A stretch of 64,000 nt of DNA from Flavobacterium endoglycinae (lineage in GTDB: Bacteria > Bacteroidota > Bacteroidia > Flavobacteriales > Flavobacteriaceae). The stretch is from contig NZ_CP071448.1 in the NCBI RefSeq assembly GCF_017352115.1, positions 2,627,001 through 2,691,000 on the forward strand. Direction: 5' to 3'. Below the pieces are notes generated by a model that ran no database searches, was not told the origin of the DNA, and saw only the letters and a list, made by a program, of their open reading frames with translations. A program made the translations under genes and the position numbers. This document shows positions 8,829 to 17,728 of this stretch, in pieces; within the stretch, counting starts at the first letter, position 1, and every line of letters begins with the position of its first letter.

Positions 8829-9824
8829 TTATTTCTTTAAAAGGATGGCTGCTTCTTTAGCAAAATAAGTCGAAATAAGATTAGCACCGGCACGTTTAAT
8901 GCACATTAACTGCTCCATCATAATTTTATCGTTATCAAGCCAGCCTCTTTCGGCAGCGGCTTTAATCATGGCATATTCTCCAGAAACCTGATAAACGGTT
9001 ACAGGAACATGTACGGTATTTTTAATTTCGCGAACAATATCCAAATAAGCAATTCCAGGTTTTACCATAACCATATCGGCACCTTCTTCAACGTCAGATA
9101 ACGCTTCTTTAATAGCTTCAATGCGGTTGGCATAATCCATTTGGTACGTTTTTTTATCTTTTGGAACAGCAACATCGGCTTCTTTTGGAGCAGAATCTAA
9201 AGCATCTCTAAACGGACCATAAAAAGCTGAAGCATATTTGGCAGCATAACTCATGATTCCAACATTCTGAAATCCTGCGGCATCTAAACCTTCGCGAAGG
9301 CGTAAAACACGTCCGTCCATCATATCGCTTGGCGCCACAAAATCGGCACCAGCTTCTGCGTGAGAAACTGCCATTTTTACTAAAGCGTCAACCGTACTGT
9401 CGTTTTCTACATCGCCATTTGTTATAATTCCGTCATGTCCATAAATAGAATATGGATCTAAAGCTACGTCTGGCATCACGATCATTTCTGGACAAGCTGC
9501 TTTTATGGCGCGGATAGCTTGCTGCATTAATCCATTTGGATTCCAAGCTTCTTTTCCAGTATTGTCTTTTAGGTTTTCGCTCACCTTTACATAAATATTT
9601 ACGGCGCGAATTCCTAAATCAAATAGTTCTTTTACTTCTTCAACCGTTAAATCTATAGATCTTCTAAAAATTCCCGGCATGGATGGAATTTCTACTTTTA
9701 CATTTTCGCCTTCAGCAATAAACATAGGAAACATGAAATCCGAAGGACTTAAACTGGTTTCGCGAACTAAAGAACGAATTGATTCATTTACTCTTAATCT
9801 TCTGCCTCTTTGTAATGGGAACAT
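8829..9824 (-). CDS. hemB: Delta-aminolevulinic acid dehydratase (porphobilinogen synthase)
   Basis: A 331-residue cytosolic enzyme that condenses two 5-aminolevulinates into porphobilinogen. The two active-site lysines are visible in SYAAKYASAFYGP and in MVMVKPGIAYLD. The region that carries the zinc cysteines in animal and yeast enzymes reads PDVALDPYSIYGHDG, with no cysteine. This is therefore a zinc-independent, Mg-type enzyme. It is immediately upstream of the cytochrome c gene and lies apart from the hemACDE group but on the same strand. Confidence 0.97.
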   Translation of the reverse strand: MFPLQRGRRLRVNESIRSLVRETSLSPSDFMFPMFIAEGENVKVEIPSMPGIFRRSIDLTVEEVKELFDLGIRAVNIYVKVSENLKDNTGKEAWNPNGLMQQAIRAIKAACPEMIVMPDVALDPYSIYGHDGIITNGDVENDSTVDALVKMAVSHAEAGADFVAPSDMMDGRVLRLREGLDAAGFQNVGIMSYAAKYASAFYGPFRDALDSAPKEADVAVPKDKKTYQMDYANRIEAIKEALSDVEEGADMVMVKPGIAYLDIVREIKNTVHVPVTVYQVSGEYAMIKAAAERGWLDNDKIMMEQLMCIKRAGANLISTYFAKEAAILLKK

Positions 9825-9827
9825 ATA

Positions 9828-10090
9828 ATTTTAGATTTTAGATTTTAGATTTTAGATTTTTATCTGATTCAGTGAAAAAGATTGATACATCTTTGTTTCT
9901 AAAACGGTAATTGTTTTTTTATTTTTTTGAAGTTGTGCTGCTTTTTACAAGCGTTGCAAAGTTATGGAAAAAGGAACAGAATTAAGCCTTTAGCTTATTA
10001 TAGAATCCGTTAATATTATCTAAAAAATTAGATTTTTTGCAGTTTGATTTTAGTTTAAGCCGAAGAAATGGCTTCTAAATAAAAGGAAAC
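9828..10090. repeat. ATTTTAG tandem repeat and otherwise empty gap
   Basis: Four exact copies of ATTTTAG occupy 9828-9855, directly before the hemB start. Up to 10090 I see only AT-rich sequence and no gene. The hemB promoter should lie in this gap. Variation in copy number could change its spacing, though this is speculative. Confidence 0.6.
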
Positions 10091-10119
10091 AAAAATCCCT
10101 GAAACATTTCAGGGATTTT
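10091..10119 (-). terminator. Terminator after class I aldolase gene
   Basis: AAAATCCCTGAAA, C and ATTTCAGGGATTTT form a near-perfect hairpin with A/T flanks just after the stop codon at 10126. Confidence 0.8.
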
Positions 10120-10125
10120 ATGATT

Positions 10126-11028
10126 TTATTGAATGGAAGCTTGGTAAATCTCTTTAATCGAATTGCCAAGCTGGGTATTAAATTCGTCATCAGATTGGCC
10201 AGCGCTGAGTCCTTCCGATAATGCTCTTGAAAAACTCGCAATCAATCCGTGATTCTCGCTAAGTTTTTGGTTGGCATCTTCTCGAGAATAACCGCCAGAA
10301 AGTGCCACAACTCGTACCACATGAGGATCTGATAGTAAATCGCTGTAAAAATTATTTACCGTTGGAATGGAAAGTTTCAGCATTACTTTTACATCTTTAT
10401 CCAACGAGTTAAGCTGTTTTTGGATTTCATCTTTCAAAATTTGTTCTGACTTTTCTTTATCGGCACTGTAAATATCAACTTCGGGTTCGATTATCGGTAC
10501 AAGTCCTTTTTCAAAAATCTGCAATCCAACTTCAAATTGCTGTTTTACCACTTCTTGAATTCCTTTCGGATTTGCTTCTTTGATAACAGAACGCATTTTG
10601 GTTCCGAAAATCTTTCGTTCTACTGCTCGATCCAGCAATTCATTTAAGTTAGAAATAGGTTTCATCAGTTGGACGCCGTCGGCAGGTTCGGCTAATCCTT
10701 TGTCCACTTTTAAAAAAGGGACGATGTGTTTTTTCTCCCATAAATATTCTGCAGTCCATTGTCCGTCGATTTTACGGTCCATCGTATTTTCAAACAAAAT
10801 AGCACCCAGAATATATTGGCTGTCGAAAGCCGGACTTTTGATAATTCGGGTTCTCATTTCATGTACAAGAGTGTACATTTCTTCTTCATTTGTATATTCG
10901 TTTTCTTGTACACCGTATTGTAGTAATGCTTTTGGTGTGCTTCCGCCGCTTTGATCTAATGCTGCAATAAATCCTTTTCCAGAATGCATAAGACGTAACT
11001 GCTCATCGTTTATATTTTTCATAACCAT
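10126..11028 (-). CDS. Class I fructose-bisphosphate aldolase
   Basis: A 300-residue enzyme of the compact bacterial class I aldolase group (as in Staphylococcus Fda), which cleaves fructose-1,6-bisphosphate into two triose phosphates through a Schiff base. Diagnostic segments are [51 protein letters not shown] (with the Schiff-base Lys region) and [13 protein letters not shown] second ATG at 11022 would shorten it by two residues, and I cannot separate the two starts. It is probably transcribed alone, with a terminator just downstream. It has no functional link to its heme neighbours. Confidence 0.93.
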   Translation of the reverse strand: MVMKNINDEQLRLMHSGKGFIAALDQSGGSTPKALLQYGVQENEYTNEEEMYTLVHEMRTRIIKSPAFDSQYILGAILFENTMDRKIDGQWTAEYLWEKKHIVPFLKVDKGLAEPADGVQLMKPISNLNELLDRAVERKIFGTKMRSVIKEANPKGIQEVVKQQFEVGLQIFEKGLVPIIEPEVDIYSADKEKSEQILKDEIQKQLNSLDKDVKVMLKLSIPTVNNFYSDLLSDPHVVRVVALSGGYSREDANQKLSENHGLIASFSRALSEGLSAGQSDDEFNTQLGNSIKEIYQASIQ

Positions 11029-11104
11029 GAATTTTAGTTTGTATAAATCTCTGTAATTTAAGCATTTTAATTGGGCTTGATGCTTATTTTTAAGTTAAGA
11101 TTTC

Positions 11105-12043
11105 TTACAGACCTATTTTTTCATTGACTTTGTCATAGACTTCTTTTACCTTTTTTGGAGGATCGAATCGGTAACCAACAGAGAGTTTTACAGTAGCAAT
11201 GTTGTCATTTAATCTTGGATCGACTTTGTCATCTTGCGCAAAACTTACGGTATTCAAACTTGCAAAACCAAAGAATCGGTATTTGTTGTATGCCAATTTT
11301 AAATTGAAATCGGCTTGATACAAAGCTGAGGTGTCGCCATCAATATCGTTAATTCCTGCTCCTAAAGCAATTCCCGCTCCAATTAAAACGCGATCACTAA
11401 TTACGAAATTATAAAAGTAGGCAGGAGCCAATGTAAAGACATACATGTCTCCAGGAGAAGAATCGGGAGTATTTAAATCTAAATTGGTATAATAAAAAGA
11501 AAATGACGGAATGAAACTTCCAGAACTTTTTGTCTGCCACTCATTTTGACTAACCAAGGTCTTAAACGAGAATTTGTCATTGAAAACATATGAAGTCGAT
11601 CCGCCAATTTTGGTGGTGCGCATTTTAGGCAGTTGTGCCGTTGAATTATTGTCGCTTATATAAAATCCTTTTTGATTGATAAAGGTGAAGGACTGCATCC
11701 ATTTTTTATAATAAAATCGAGTGTTGAAATTAAAGTGTTTGGAATTGGAATCGCCCTTATTTGCTCCAAGAAATTTCGGGGCAAACGCTATACTAATGTC
11801 AATAATTCTATAATTCAGGTTGAAACCAATCTGTTCTCTTCGATTCGGAATAAGACTAACGTATATTTTCGGATCCTGCGTATCTGAGGCGATCTGAAAA
11901 CTATTGGAAGTATCTAGATAATAAGAGCTGATGGTAACTTTATCACTATATGATTTAAAATACGGATTCTGTAAAGTGTCGTTTTGAGCGAAACAGCTAA
12001 AAGCATTCACAAATAACAATATACCGAGTAATTTTAAATTCAT
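11105..12043 (-). CDS. Outer-membrane beta-barrel-like protein (DUF4421 type)
   Basis: A 312-residue exported protein with a signal peptide (MNLKLLGILLFVNAFSCFAQ) and alternating hydrophobic strands throughout, as in an outer-membrane beta-barrel. Segments such as PNRREQIGFNLNYRIIDISIAF, split by short loops, and APKFLGANKGDSNSKHF resemble the Bacteroidota DUF4421 family as I remember it. Function is unknown. It sits between the aldolase and a RAYT transposase and shows no operon overlap. Confidence 0.7.
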   Translation of the reverse strand: MNLKLLGILLFVNAFSCFAQNDTLQNPYFKSYSDKVTISSYYLDTSNSFQIASDTQDPKIYVSLIPNRREQIGFNLNYRIIDISIAFAPKFLGANKGDSNSKHFNFNTRFYYKKWMQSFTFINQKGFYISDNNSTAQLPKMRTTKIGGSTSYVFNDKFSFKTLVSQNEWQTKSSGSFIPSFSFYYTNLDLNTPDSSPGDMYVFTLAPAYFYNFVISDRVLIGAGIALGAGINDIDGDTSALYQADFNLKLAYNKYRFFGFASLNTVSFAQDDKVDPRLNDNIATVKLSVGYRFDPPKKVKEVYDKVNEKIGL

Positions 12044-12115
12044 TTATACAAGTTAAGTTTTTAAATTGCTTCAGCAAAACAAAATATCTATAGAATCGAA
12101 TTGTCCAACTAAGAC

Positions 12116-12136
12116 AGCTCCAGCGGAGCGACATAA
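12116..12136. repeat. REP palindrome next to RAYT 1
   Basis: AGCTCCAGCGGAGCGACATAA is a palindromic stem (GCTCC-AGC-GGAGC) plus the GACATA tail. It lies two bases past the stop of the RAYT gene. The same CTATAGAA word as in the block at 250-425 occurs just before it. Confidence 0.75.
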
Positions 12137-12138
12137 AA

Positions 12139-12597
12139 TTAAATTTCTTCAAAAATATATTCATTTTTAAAATCGATACAAAATAGTTTTAAAAAGCTAA
12201 TATACTCTTCTTTGAATGTTCTTATTTTATGATGTTCTTCTTGATTTTCAATGTATTTTATAACATTGCCCAATTGTGAATGGCTATATGAAAATGCCCC
12301 AAAACCAGTCTGCCACTCAAATTTTCCATTAATCCATTTTTGTTCATTTATGAATTTTGAAGAACTTGATTTAATGTCTCTTACTAAAACTGATAATGAA
12401 ATATCTGGCTTTATTCCAACTAAGATATGAATATGATCTGGCATTCCGTTAATTGCAATCAGTTTTTGTTTTTGATTTGTGATAATTCCAGTGATGTATT
12501 TGTAAATTTCATCTTTCCATTTTGTTGAAATTAAGTTTTGCCTTCCCTTAACCGCAAAAACAATTTGAATGTACAATTGAGAATAAGTATTTGCCAT
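12139..12597 (-). CDS. REP-associated tyrosine transposase (RAYT), family 1
   Basis: A 152-residue Y1 transposase of the IS200/IS605 TnpA superfamily. It has the HUH motif as HIH (residues 55 and 57, in GMPDHIHILVG) and the catalytic Tyr115 in KYIENQEEHH. It has no TnpB partner and no IS ends. Instead it is flanked on both sides by GCCCC/GGGGC-type palindromes with a GACAT tail. That is the arrangement of RAYTs, which are single-copy enzymes thought to move REP palindromes. The coding frame and active-site residues are intact, so it is probably functional. Confidence 0.9.
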   Translation of the reverse strand: MANTYSQLYIQIVFAVKGRQNLISTKWKDEIYKYITGIITNQKQKLIAINGMPDHIHILVGIKPDISLSVLVRDIKSSSSKFINEQKWINGKFEWQTGFGAFSYSHSQLGNVIKYIENQEEHHKIRTFKEEYISFLKLFCIDFKNEYIFEEI

Positions 12598-12670
12598 GTT
12601 TTAAATTATTAATTGGCAAAGCTAATTAATAATTTTAATTTGTAAGATAAATATTTCTTTTTGTCATTAA

Positions 12671-12944
12671 AATATGTCGCCCCGCTGGGGCTTCTGTCTA
12701 GGCGGTATCGTTTGTTCTATAAATATTTCGCTCCTCTGGAGCTTTCTTAAAATAGCGCCTAAGTCCCAGAGGGATGAAATATTTATAGAATTAAAAAGAC
12801 CGACCAAACAAGAGCTCCAGCGGAGCGAAATATATTTGTTGACAACCTTAAAAATAAGCATAAAAAAATGCTCCAGTGGAGCATAATATTTATTAGAAAT
12901 TGAATTGACAACTAAAAAAGAAGCCCCAGTGGGGCGACATATAA
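12671..12944. repeat. Cluster of six REP palindromes upstream of RAYT 1
   Basis: Palindromes lie at about 12671-12694, 12717-12748, 12758-12785, 12812-12833, 12869-12893 and 12922-12944, in alternating orientation. The stems vary (GCCCC-AGC-GGGGC, GCTCC-AGC-GGAGC, GCTCC-AGT-GGAGC) with compensating changes on both arms. The flanks share ATATTTATAGAA or GACATA. This fills the 370-base gap between the RAYT and hemF. Apart from the promoters that must be there, nothing else is seen. Confidence 0.85.
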
Positions 12945-12970
12945 TTATTTAAATTCAATAAATTTTTAGA

Positions 12971-13876
12971 TTAAGAAATCCACTCACGCAGATTTTCTAA
13001 TACATTAATTAATTTTTCTTCTTCGCTTCCTGCTTCCGGATGATGATCGTAAACCCATTGCACATGCGGAGGGAGACTCATTAAAATACTTTCAATTCTT
13101 CCGTTGGTTTTTAATCCGAATAAAGTTCCTTTGTCGTGAACCAAATTGAACTCCACATAACGGCCGCGACGGATTTCCTGCCACGTTCTTTGTTCTGGAG
13201 TATATGGAAGCGTTTTTCTTCTTTCTACAATTGGCACATAAGCTTCAAGGAAACTATTGCCCACTTCGGTTACAAAATTGTACCAGTTTTCCATTGACAT
13301 AGATTCGGTTGCTTTGCAATAATCAAAGAATAAACCGCCAAGTCCGCGGGCTTCATGACGATGTGCATTCCAAAAATACGAATCGCATTGTTTTTTATAT
13401 TTTGGATAAAACTCTGGATTGTGTTTATCGCAAGCTGTTTTGCAGGTTTGGTGAAAGTGAATGGCATCTTCCTCAAACAAATAATAAGGCGTTAAATCTT
13501 GTCCGCCACCAAACCATTGTTCGATTACATTTCCATTTTCGTCATACATTTCAAAATAGCGCCAATTGGCGTGAACTGTAGGAACCATTGGGTTTTTCGG
13601 GTGAATCACCAAACTTAATCCGCAGGCAAAGAAATCTGCTTCGCCAACACCAAACATTTTCTGCATGGTTTCAGGAAGTTTTCCGTGAACAGCTGAAATG
13701 TTAACACCGCCTTTTTCGAAAACTGTACCGTTTTCAATAACGCGTGTTCTTCCGCCTCCACCTTCAGGACGTTTCCATAAGTCCTCGCGGAATTTTGTAG
13801 TTCCATCAACCGCTTCTAATCCAGCGCAGATCTGGTCTTGTAAATTTTGTATGTATGCGTAAAATTTATCTTTCAT
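12971..13876 (-). CDS. hemF: Oxygen-dependent coproporphyrinogen III oxidase
   Basis: A 301-residue cytosolic enzyme that oxidatively decarboxylates coproporphyrinogen III to protoporphyrinogen IX using O2. Conserved blocks include the start of the domain (WKRPEGGGGRTRV), VHANWRYFE, WFGGGQDLTPYYL, FKT-like NAHRHEARGLGGLFFDY and the C-terminal GRYVEFNLVHDKGTLFGL. Its ATG overlaps the stop of the preceding GNAT gene (ATGA), so the two are translationally coupled. It is probably the last gene of a run that starts at 15476. Use of HemF implies aerobic heme synthesis. Confidence 0.97.
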   Translation of the reverse strand: MKDKFYAYIQNLQDQICAGLEAVDGTTKFREDLWKRPEGGGGRTRVIENGTVFEKGGVNISAVHGKLPETMQKMFGVGEADFFACGLSLVIHPKNPMVPTVHANWRYFEMYDENGNVIEQWFGGGQDLTPYYLFEEDAIHFHQTCKTACDKHNPEFYPKYKKQCDSYFWNAHRHEARGLGGLFFDYCKATESMSMENWYNFVTEVGNSFLEAYVPIVERRKTLPYTPEQRTWQEIRRGRYVEFNLVHDKGTLFGLKTNGRIESILMSLPPHVQWVYDHHPEAGSEEEKLINVLENLREWIS

Positions 13877-14418
13877 GATTTTATGTATTCTGATTTAAGA
13901 AGTCCGAAATAAACAGAGTTCTGCAAAGTGCCATCTCCGTTTCTAAATTCGTCTCTTAAAATCCCTTCTTGTTTAAAATTATGTTTTAATGCAATTCGCT
14001 GACTAGCGATATTAATTTCTGAAGTGCAAATAAAAACCTTGTTAAGCATTAATTCGTTGAAGCAAAACTTAAGTGCATCGGCAACCATTTTTGATGTAAT
14101 TCCCTTTCCTTGATAATCTTCATCAATAAAATATCCAAATTCACATTTAGAAATGCGATAATCAATTGTTTTTACACATAAATAACCAATCAAATTGTTT
14201 GTTTGAATATCACGGGCGTAAAAATGAAAACCTTCTTTGTTTTTCTCTTTCTCAAGACTGACAGAAATGAAGTTTTGCGCTTTTTCTAAAGAATCAGAAT
14301 TTGCGAGCGTTACAGGGAAAGTTTTTCCAATGTGCGATTTATTCTTTTCAATTAGTTTATAAAACTCTTCGGGAAGAATATTTTCAATTCGATCTGTTTT
14401 CCAATTTATAACACTCAT
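13873..14418 (-). CDS. GNAT N-acetyltransferase (RimJ/RimL-like)
   Basis: A 181-residue GCN5-related acetyltransferase. The acetyl-CoA motif reads DEDYQGKGITSKMV (about 118-131), followed by a NIASQRIALKHNFKQEG segment typical of the RimJ/RimL branch, which acetylates N-terminal amines of ribosomal or other proteins. The true substrate cannot be told. It overlaps hemF by four bases and follows the 125-residue unknown gene after three bases, so it is in an operon. Confidence 0.88.
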   Translation of the reverse strand: MSVINWKTDRIENILPEEFYKLIEKNKSHIGKTFPVTLANSDSLEKAQNFISVSLEKEKNKEGFHFYARDIQTNNLIGYLCVKTIDYRISKCEFGYFIDEDYQGKGITSKMVADALKFCFNELMLNKVFICTSEINIASQRIALKHNFKQEGILRDEFRNGDGTLQNSVYFGLLKSEYIKS

Positions 14419-14421
14419 TTT

Positions 14422-14799
14422 TTATTTGTTTTTAAGAGATGAAATTTTTGAATTTATCCCAAAAGAAAATACTTTGCTTTCTGTTTGAATATATTGGTAA
14501 ACAGCCAAAGCTTTATCTTCAAAATTGTAGTTTTCATCTTTAGAAAACTCAATTAAAATATCTGCAAATTGTTCTAATTGATCCCAATCAAAATGAAGAC
14601 GAGTTAATAAAGTGATTAAATCTTCATTTGAATAATCAATTAAACTTTCAAGGTTTAATCCGAATTCTTTTAGTTGGTTTTCAATATCTGTTTTTTGTAT
14701 TTGACTCAAGGGATAAGGCACAAAAACAAGAGTTCGTAACGTTTTGAGAACGTTATCAATTCTGATTTTTTCTTCATCTCTTAAACCTTTATTTAACAT
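14422..14799 (-). CDS. Conserved hypothetical cytosolic protein
   Basis: A 125-residue protein that I do not recognise. It is acidic and helical by composition, with no signal peptide or membrane segment. Notable stretches are YSNEDLITLLTRLHFDWDQLEQFADIL and DKALAVYQYIQTES. It is tightly packed between the membrane protein at 14802 and the GNAT gene (gaps of two and three bases), which supports it being a real gene in that operon. No function is assigned. Confidence 0.7.
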   Translation of the reverse strand: MLNKGLRDEEKIRIDNVLKTLRTLVFVPYPLSQIQKTDIENQLKEFGLNLESLIDYSNEDLITLLTRLHFDWDQLEQFADILIEFSKDENYNFEDKALAVYQYIQTESKVFSFGINSKISSLKNK

Positions 14800-14801
14800 T
14801 T

Positions 14802-15476
14802 TTAGAATTTATTAGATTTGACAGTAGTTCGGCTGAAAACTAATTTTCCTTTTTGAGGAGTTTCTTCTTTGCCAAAATTCTTTATTGTTCGATACACAAA
14901 ATACAAAACAGGCAGCGAATAATAAATAAATCCCATACAAATTGGCACATAAGGTTTTTCTATAAATAACCCGCTTGATTTGACTATTTGAAAATAATGA
15001 GATTTTTCTAAAAATTCATTTGTGAGTCCAAACGGCGGAACGTATTCATTTCCAATCGCAAGAATCATAATCAAGAAGAAATAGAAAATGACTTTTACAA
15101 CCGATTTTCCAATCTGTTTCATTCTCACATCTGGAGTTACATTTGAAAAGGCAAAACGCATTCGGTTTAAAACCGTTAGCAGATAAATAATTAAAATATT
15201 GGTATTAATAACCGATTCATTAAACGAATAGGCAAATGTGCCATATAAAGGGAAAAATACAAAAAGAGACCATTTTTTTGGCATAATCGCCATAAAAACT
15301 CCCGAATGCACCATTATAAACTCAAAGGTCATTAAAATGGCCAGATCATTTATAAGACTTACCGGATAAAGTTCTGGATGTGTCCAGACCATAAAAAATA
15401 CATAAGCGTAATAAGCCTGAAATCCATATTCGATAAATGAAAATGGCGAGTATTTATTGAGGTTTATATTTAGCAT
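14802..15476 (-). CDS. Hypothetical multi-pass membrane protein
   Basis: A 224-residue protein with about six hydrophobic segments (around residues 16-33, 43-62, 68-85, 90-105, 128-142 and 175-195), ending in a basic tail. I do not recognise the family. It is the first gene of the run leading through the 125-residue protein and GNAT to hemF. A palindromic repeat separates it from hemE. A role in heme metabolism is not shown by the sequence. Confidence 0.7.
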   Translation of the reverse strand: MLNINLNKYSPFSFIEYGFQAYYAYVFFMVWTHPELYPVSLINDLAILMTFEFIMVHSGVFMAIMPKKWSLFVFFPLYGTFAYSFNESVINTNILIIYLLTVLNRMRFAFSNVTPDVRMKQIGKSVVKVIFYFFLIMILAIGNEYVPPFGLTNEFLEKSHYFQIVKSSGLFIEKPYVPICMGFIYYSLPVLYFVYRTIKNFGKEETPQKGKLVFSRTTVKSNKF

Positions 15477-15491
15477 TTATGTCTTTTTCAT

Positions 15492-15585
15492 TTCCTGCAA
15501 GGTTTTCAAAACCTTGTAGGTCTTCTTCATAAATAATCCAACTTCGCAATTTATACCTACAAGGTTTTGAAAACCTTGCAGGAAA
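15492..15585. repeat. Paired palindromes (CCTGCAAGGTTTTC family), copy 1
   Basis: Each end is itself a palindrome (CAAGGTTTTCAAAACCTTG) and the two ends (15493-15521 and 15557-15585) are inverted copies of each other. A related pair lies on the other side of hemE at 16658-16736. This is a REP-pair layout with no matching transposase in the window. Confidence 0.8.
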
Positions 15586-15614
15586 GTCAATCAGCTGCGA
15601 CTGAACACTGAAAA

Positions 15615-16643
15615 CTAGTATTGCCCGTATTCCTTCACCGCGTCGATAAACGCTTTTGCGTGGTCTACAGGGATGTTTGGTAAAATTCCGTGACCTAAAT
15701 TTACCACATATTTGTCTTTTCCAAACTCGTCGATCATTTCATGAACCATTTTCTTGATAGTTGGAATTGGAGAAAGTAATCGTGATGGATCGAAATTTCC
15801 TTGTAAAGTAATGTTTCCGCCAGATAAGTAACGTGCGTTTCTTGCAGAACAAGTCCAGTCAACTCCTAATGCAGAAGCACGGCTTTTCCCCATTTCGTTA
15901 AGCGCAAACCAACATCCTTTTCCGAAAACAATAACTGGAGTAAGATCTGCTAAAGCCTCAACAATCTGATTGATGTATTTCCATGAAAATTCTTGATAAT
16001 CAACAGGAGAAAGCATTCCTCCCCAAGAATCAAAAATCTGAACAGCATTAACACCCGCTTTTACTTTTTCTTTTAAATATAAAATGGTGGTATCTGTAAT
16101 TTTTTGCAATAGACTGTGTGCAGCAACGGGATTTGAAAAACAGAATCCTTTTGCCATATCAAAACTTTTAGAACCTCTTCCTTCAACCGCGTAACAGAAA
16201 ATTGTCCATGGCGAACCAGCGAAACCAATCAATGGCACTTCGTCGTTCAGCATTTCCTTCGTTAATTTAATAGCATCCATTACATAACCAAGACTTTCTT
16301 GAATGTCTGGAACATACACACGTTGAACATCTGCCATCGAGCGAATCGGATTCGGTATAAACGGACCGATATTTTCTTTCATTAAAACTTCAATTCCCAT
16401 TGCCTGCGGCACTACCAGAATATCCGAAAATAAAATAGCAGCATCTGGAGCGATTCGACGAATTGGCTGAACAGTAATTTCGGCAGCTAATTCTGGGGTC
16501 TGACAACGTGTGAAGAAATCGTATTTATCGCGTAATTCGATAAATTCCGGTAAATATCTTCCGGCTTGACGCATCATCCATACCGGCGGACGCTGAACTG
16601 TTTCTCCTTTTAATGCTTTTAAAAATAGGTCGTTTTTTAACAT
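15615..16643 (-). CDS. hemE: Uroporphyrinogen decarboxylase
   Basis: A 342-residue cytosolic enzyme that converts uroporphyrinogen III to coproporphyrinogen III. The signature [15 protein letters not shown] near the N-terminus, the Asp in [22 protein letters not shown], the QIFDSWGG segment and the C-terminal [11 protein letters not shown] are all present. It lies downstream of hemD but is framed on both sides by paired palindromes of one repeat family. Transcription from hemA through to hemE would have to pass through these hairpins. Confidence 0.97.
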   Translation of the reverse strand: MLKNDLFLKALKGETVQRPPVWMMRQAGRYLPEFIELRDKYDFFTRCQTPELAAEITVQPIRRIAPDAAILFSDILVVPQAMGIEVLMKENIGPFIPNPIRSMADVQRVYVPDIQESLGYVMDAIKLTKEMLNDEVPLIGFAGSPWTIFCYAVEGRGSKSFDMAKGFCFSNPVAAHSLLQKITDTTILYLKEKVKAGVNAVQIFDSWGGMLSPVDYQEFSWKYINQIVEALADLTPVIVFGKGCWFALNEMGKSRASALGVDWTCSARNARYLSGGNITLQGNFDPSRLLSPIPTIKKMVHEMIDEFGKDKYVVNLGHGILPNIPVDHAKAFIDAVKEYGQY

Positions 16644-16657
16644 TTTTTATTTCTTTA

Positions 16658-16736
16658 TCCTGTAAGGTTTCCAAAACCTTTCAGGTGTTATTGTTGATTA
16701 ATATAGATACCTCAAGGTTTTGGAAACCTTGCAGGA
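16658..16736. repeat. Paired palindromes (CCTGCAAGGTTTTC family), copy 2
   Basis: The ends (about 16658-16686 and 16708-16736) are inverted copies of each other, each with an AAGGTTTCCAAAACCTT-type palindrome. They are slightly more diverged than the copy at 15492-15585. They fill the gap between hemD and hemE. Confidence 0.75.
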
Positions 16737-16747
16737 AATCTTTTTTG

Positions 16748-17413
16748 TTACTTATATTCGTGAATTACATCCTCGATTACATCCTCAATTGTAGGTTGAT
16801 CTGCTACGATAATGTTTTTGGTAATTTTTGATAAAGCTTCAGCAGTGGTTTCGCCAATGCAGAAACAGATTTCTTTCTTAATTGTATTATCTTTCAAATA
16901 ACTTTTCACTCCAGACGGACTAAAAAACAAAATGGCTTCTGGATTTGCTTTTATTTTTTGAGGCTGTAAAGAAGTTTCGTAAACCTCAATTTCATTGAAT
17001 TTAATGCCATTTTCTTTTAAAGCTTCTGGCAGAATATCTCTTCTTAAATTTCCACTAAAAAAAGTATAGCTTTCCTTTGCGTAAATTAAAGTGATAATTT
17101 CGGCTAAATCTGAGGCATAACCTGTGTAAGCAACAACATTAAACCCATTATCGCTTAAAAGGATTTTGGTTTTAAGTCCAACGCAATATACGTTTTTCTT
17201 TTTCAGTTCTTCAGATTTTGGATGAGACAAAACACTATGAACAGCATTCTGACTTGTAAAAATCAGATTTTCGTTGAGGTCTTTTAATTCAAAAGATTTG
17301 TTTGTGGTTTTGATGAAATCGGCTTCGATTAATTCAATTCCATATTTCTTTAGCTCTTGTTTATGAAGAGGAGATAATATTTTAGTAGATAGTATTTGAA
17401 CTGGGTTACTCAT
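16748..17413 (-). CDS. hemD: Uroporphyrinogen-III synthase
   Basis: A 221-residue HemD, which closes and inverts ring D of hydroxymethylbilane. HemD sequences diverge strongly, but the two-lobed layout is seen. The first lobe has IFTSQNAVHSVL and YCVGLKT, and the second has LFFSPSGVKSYL and FCIGETTAEAL, the segments usually conserved. The context between hemC and hemE supports the call. Confidence 0.93.
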   Translation of the reverse strand: MSNPVQILSTKILSPLHKQELKKYGIELIEADFIKTTNKSFELKDLNENLIFTSQNAVHSVLSHPKSEELKKKNVYCVGLKTKILLSDNGFNVVAYTGYASDLAEIITLIYAKESYTFFSGNLRRDILPEALKENGIKFNEIEVYETSLQPQKIKANPEAILFFSPSGVKSYLKDNTIKKEICFCIGETTAEALSKITKNIIVADQPTIEDVIEDVIHEYK

Positions 17414-17482
17414 TAATTATATTTTCAGTTTTATGTGAAATTATCTTGAAAGTATCTGTTAAATGTTGTTTAAAAAAGATCT

Positions 17483-17719
17483 CTATTCTTCGTAATTTTT
17501 ATTTATTGTTTTCGAAAGTTTACCAGAGAAAGTATAATAAATCCAATAAAAAGAAGATAAGATTGCAGGAGCTATAAAACTACTTGCTGTTATTTCTACT
17601 TTTTTAATATCAGATTTACATAAATTGCCAATTATTTCAATTGTAAGAATTAAAGAAAAGTATATAAATAAATATAAAACATGCATTATATAAAGATTTA
17701 ATTTTCTTGAAACCTTCAT
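17483..17719 (-). CDS. Small hypothetical membrane protein
   Basis: A 78-residue frame with two hydrophobic segments (about 10-31 and 46-63) and a Lys/Glu-rich end. It is not recognised. It starts nine bases after the hemC stop on the same strand, which is the main reason to keep it. It could be a small gene carried in the hem operon or a chance frame in AT-rich DNA. Confidence 0.5.
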   Translation of the reverse strand: MKVSRKLNLYIMHVLYLFIYFSLILTIEIIGNLCKSDIKKVEITASSFIAPAILSSFYWIYYTFSGKLSKTINKNYEE

Positions 17720-17728
17720 TTTAAATAG

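Noticed and set aside
12139..12597. Complete IS200/IS605 insertion sequence
   Set aside because: No TnpB or accessory gene and no defined IS ends, and the flanking palindromes are of REP type.
12671..12944. Spaced repeats that could look like a CRISPR array
   Set aside because: The units are palindromes in alternating orientation with variable stems and uneven gaps, and no cas gene is near. A RAYT gene lies next to them, so REP elements explain them better.
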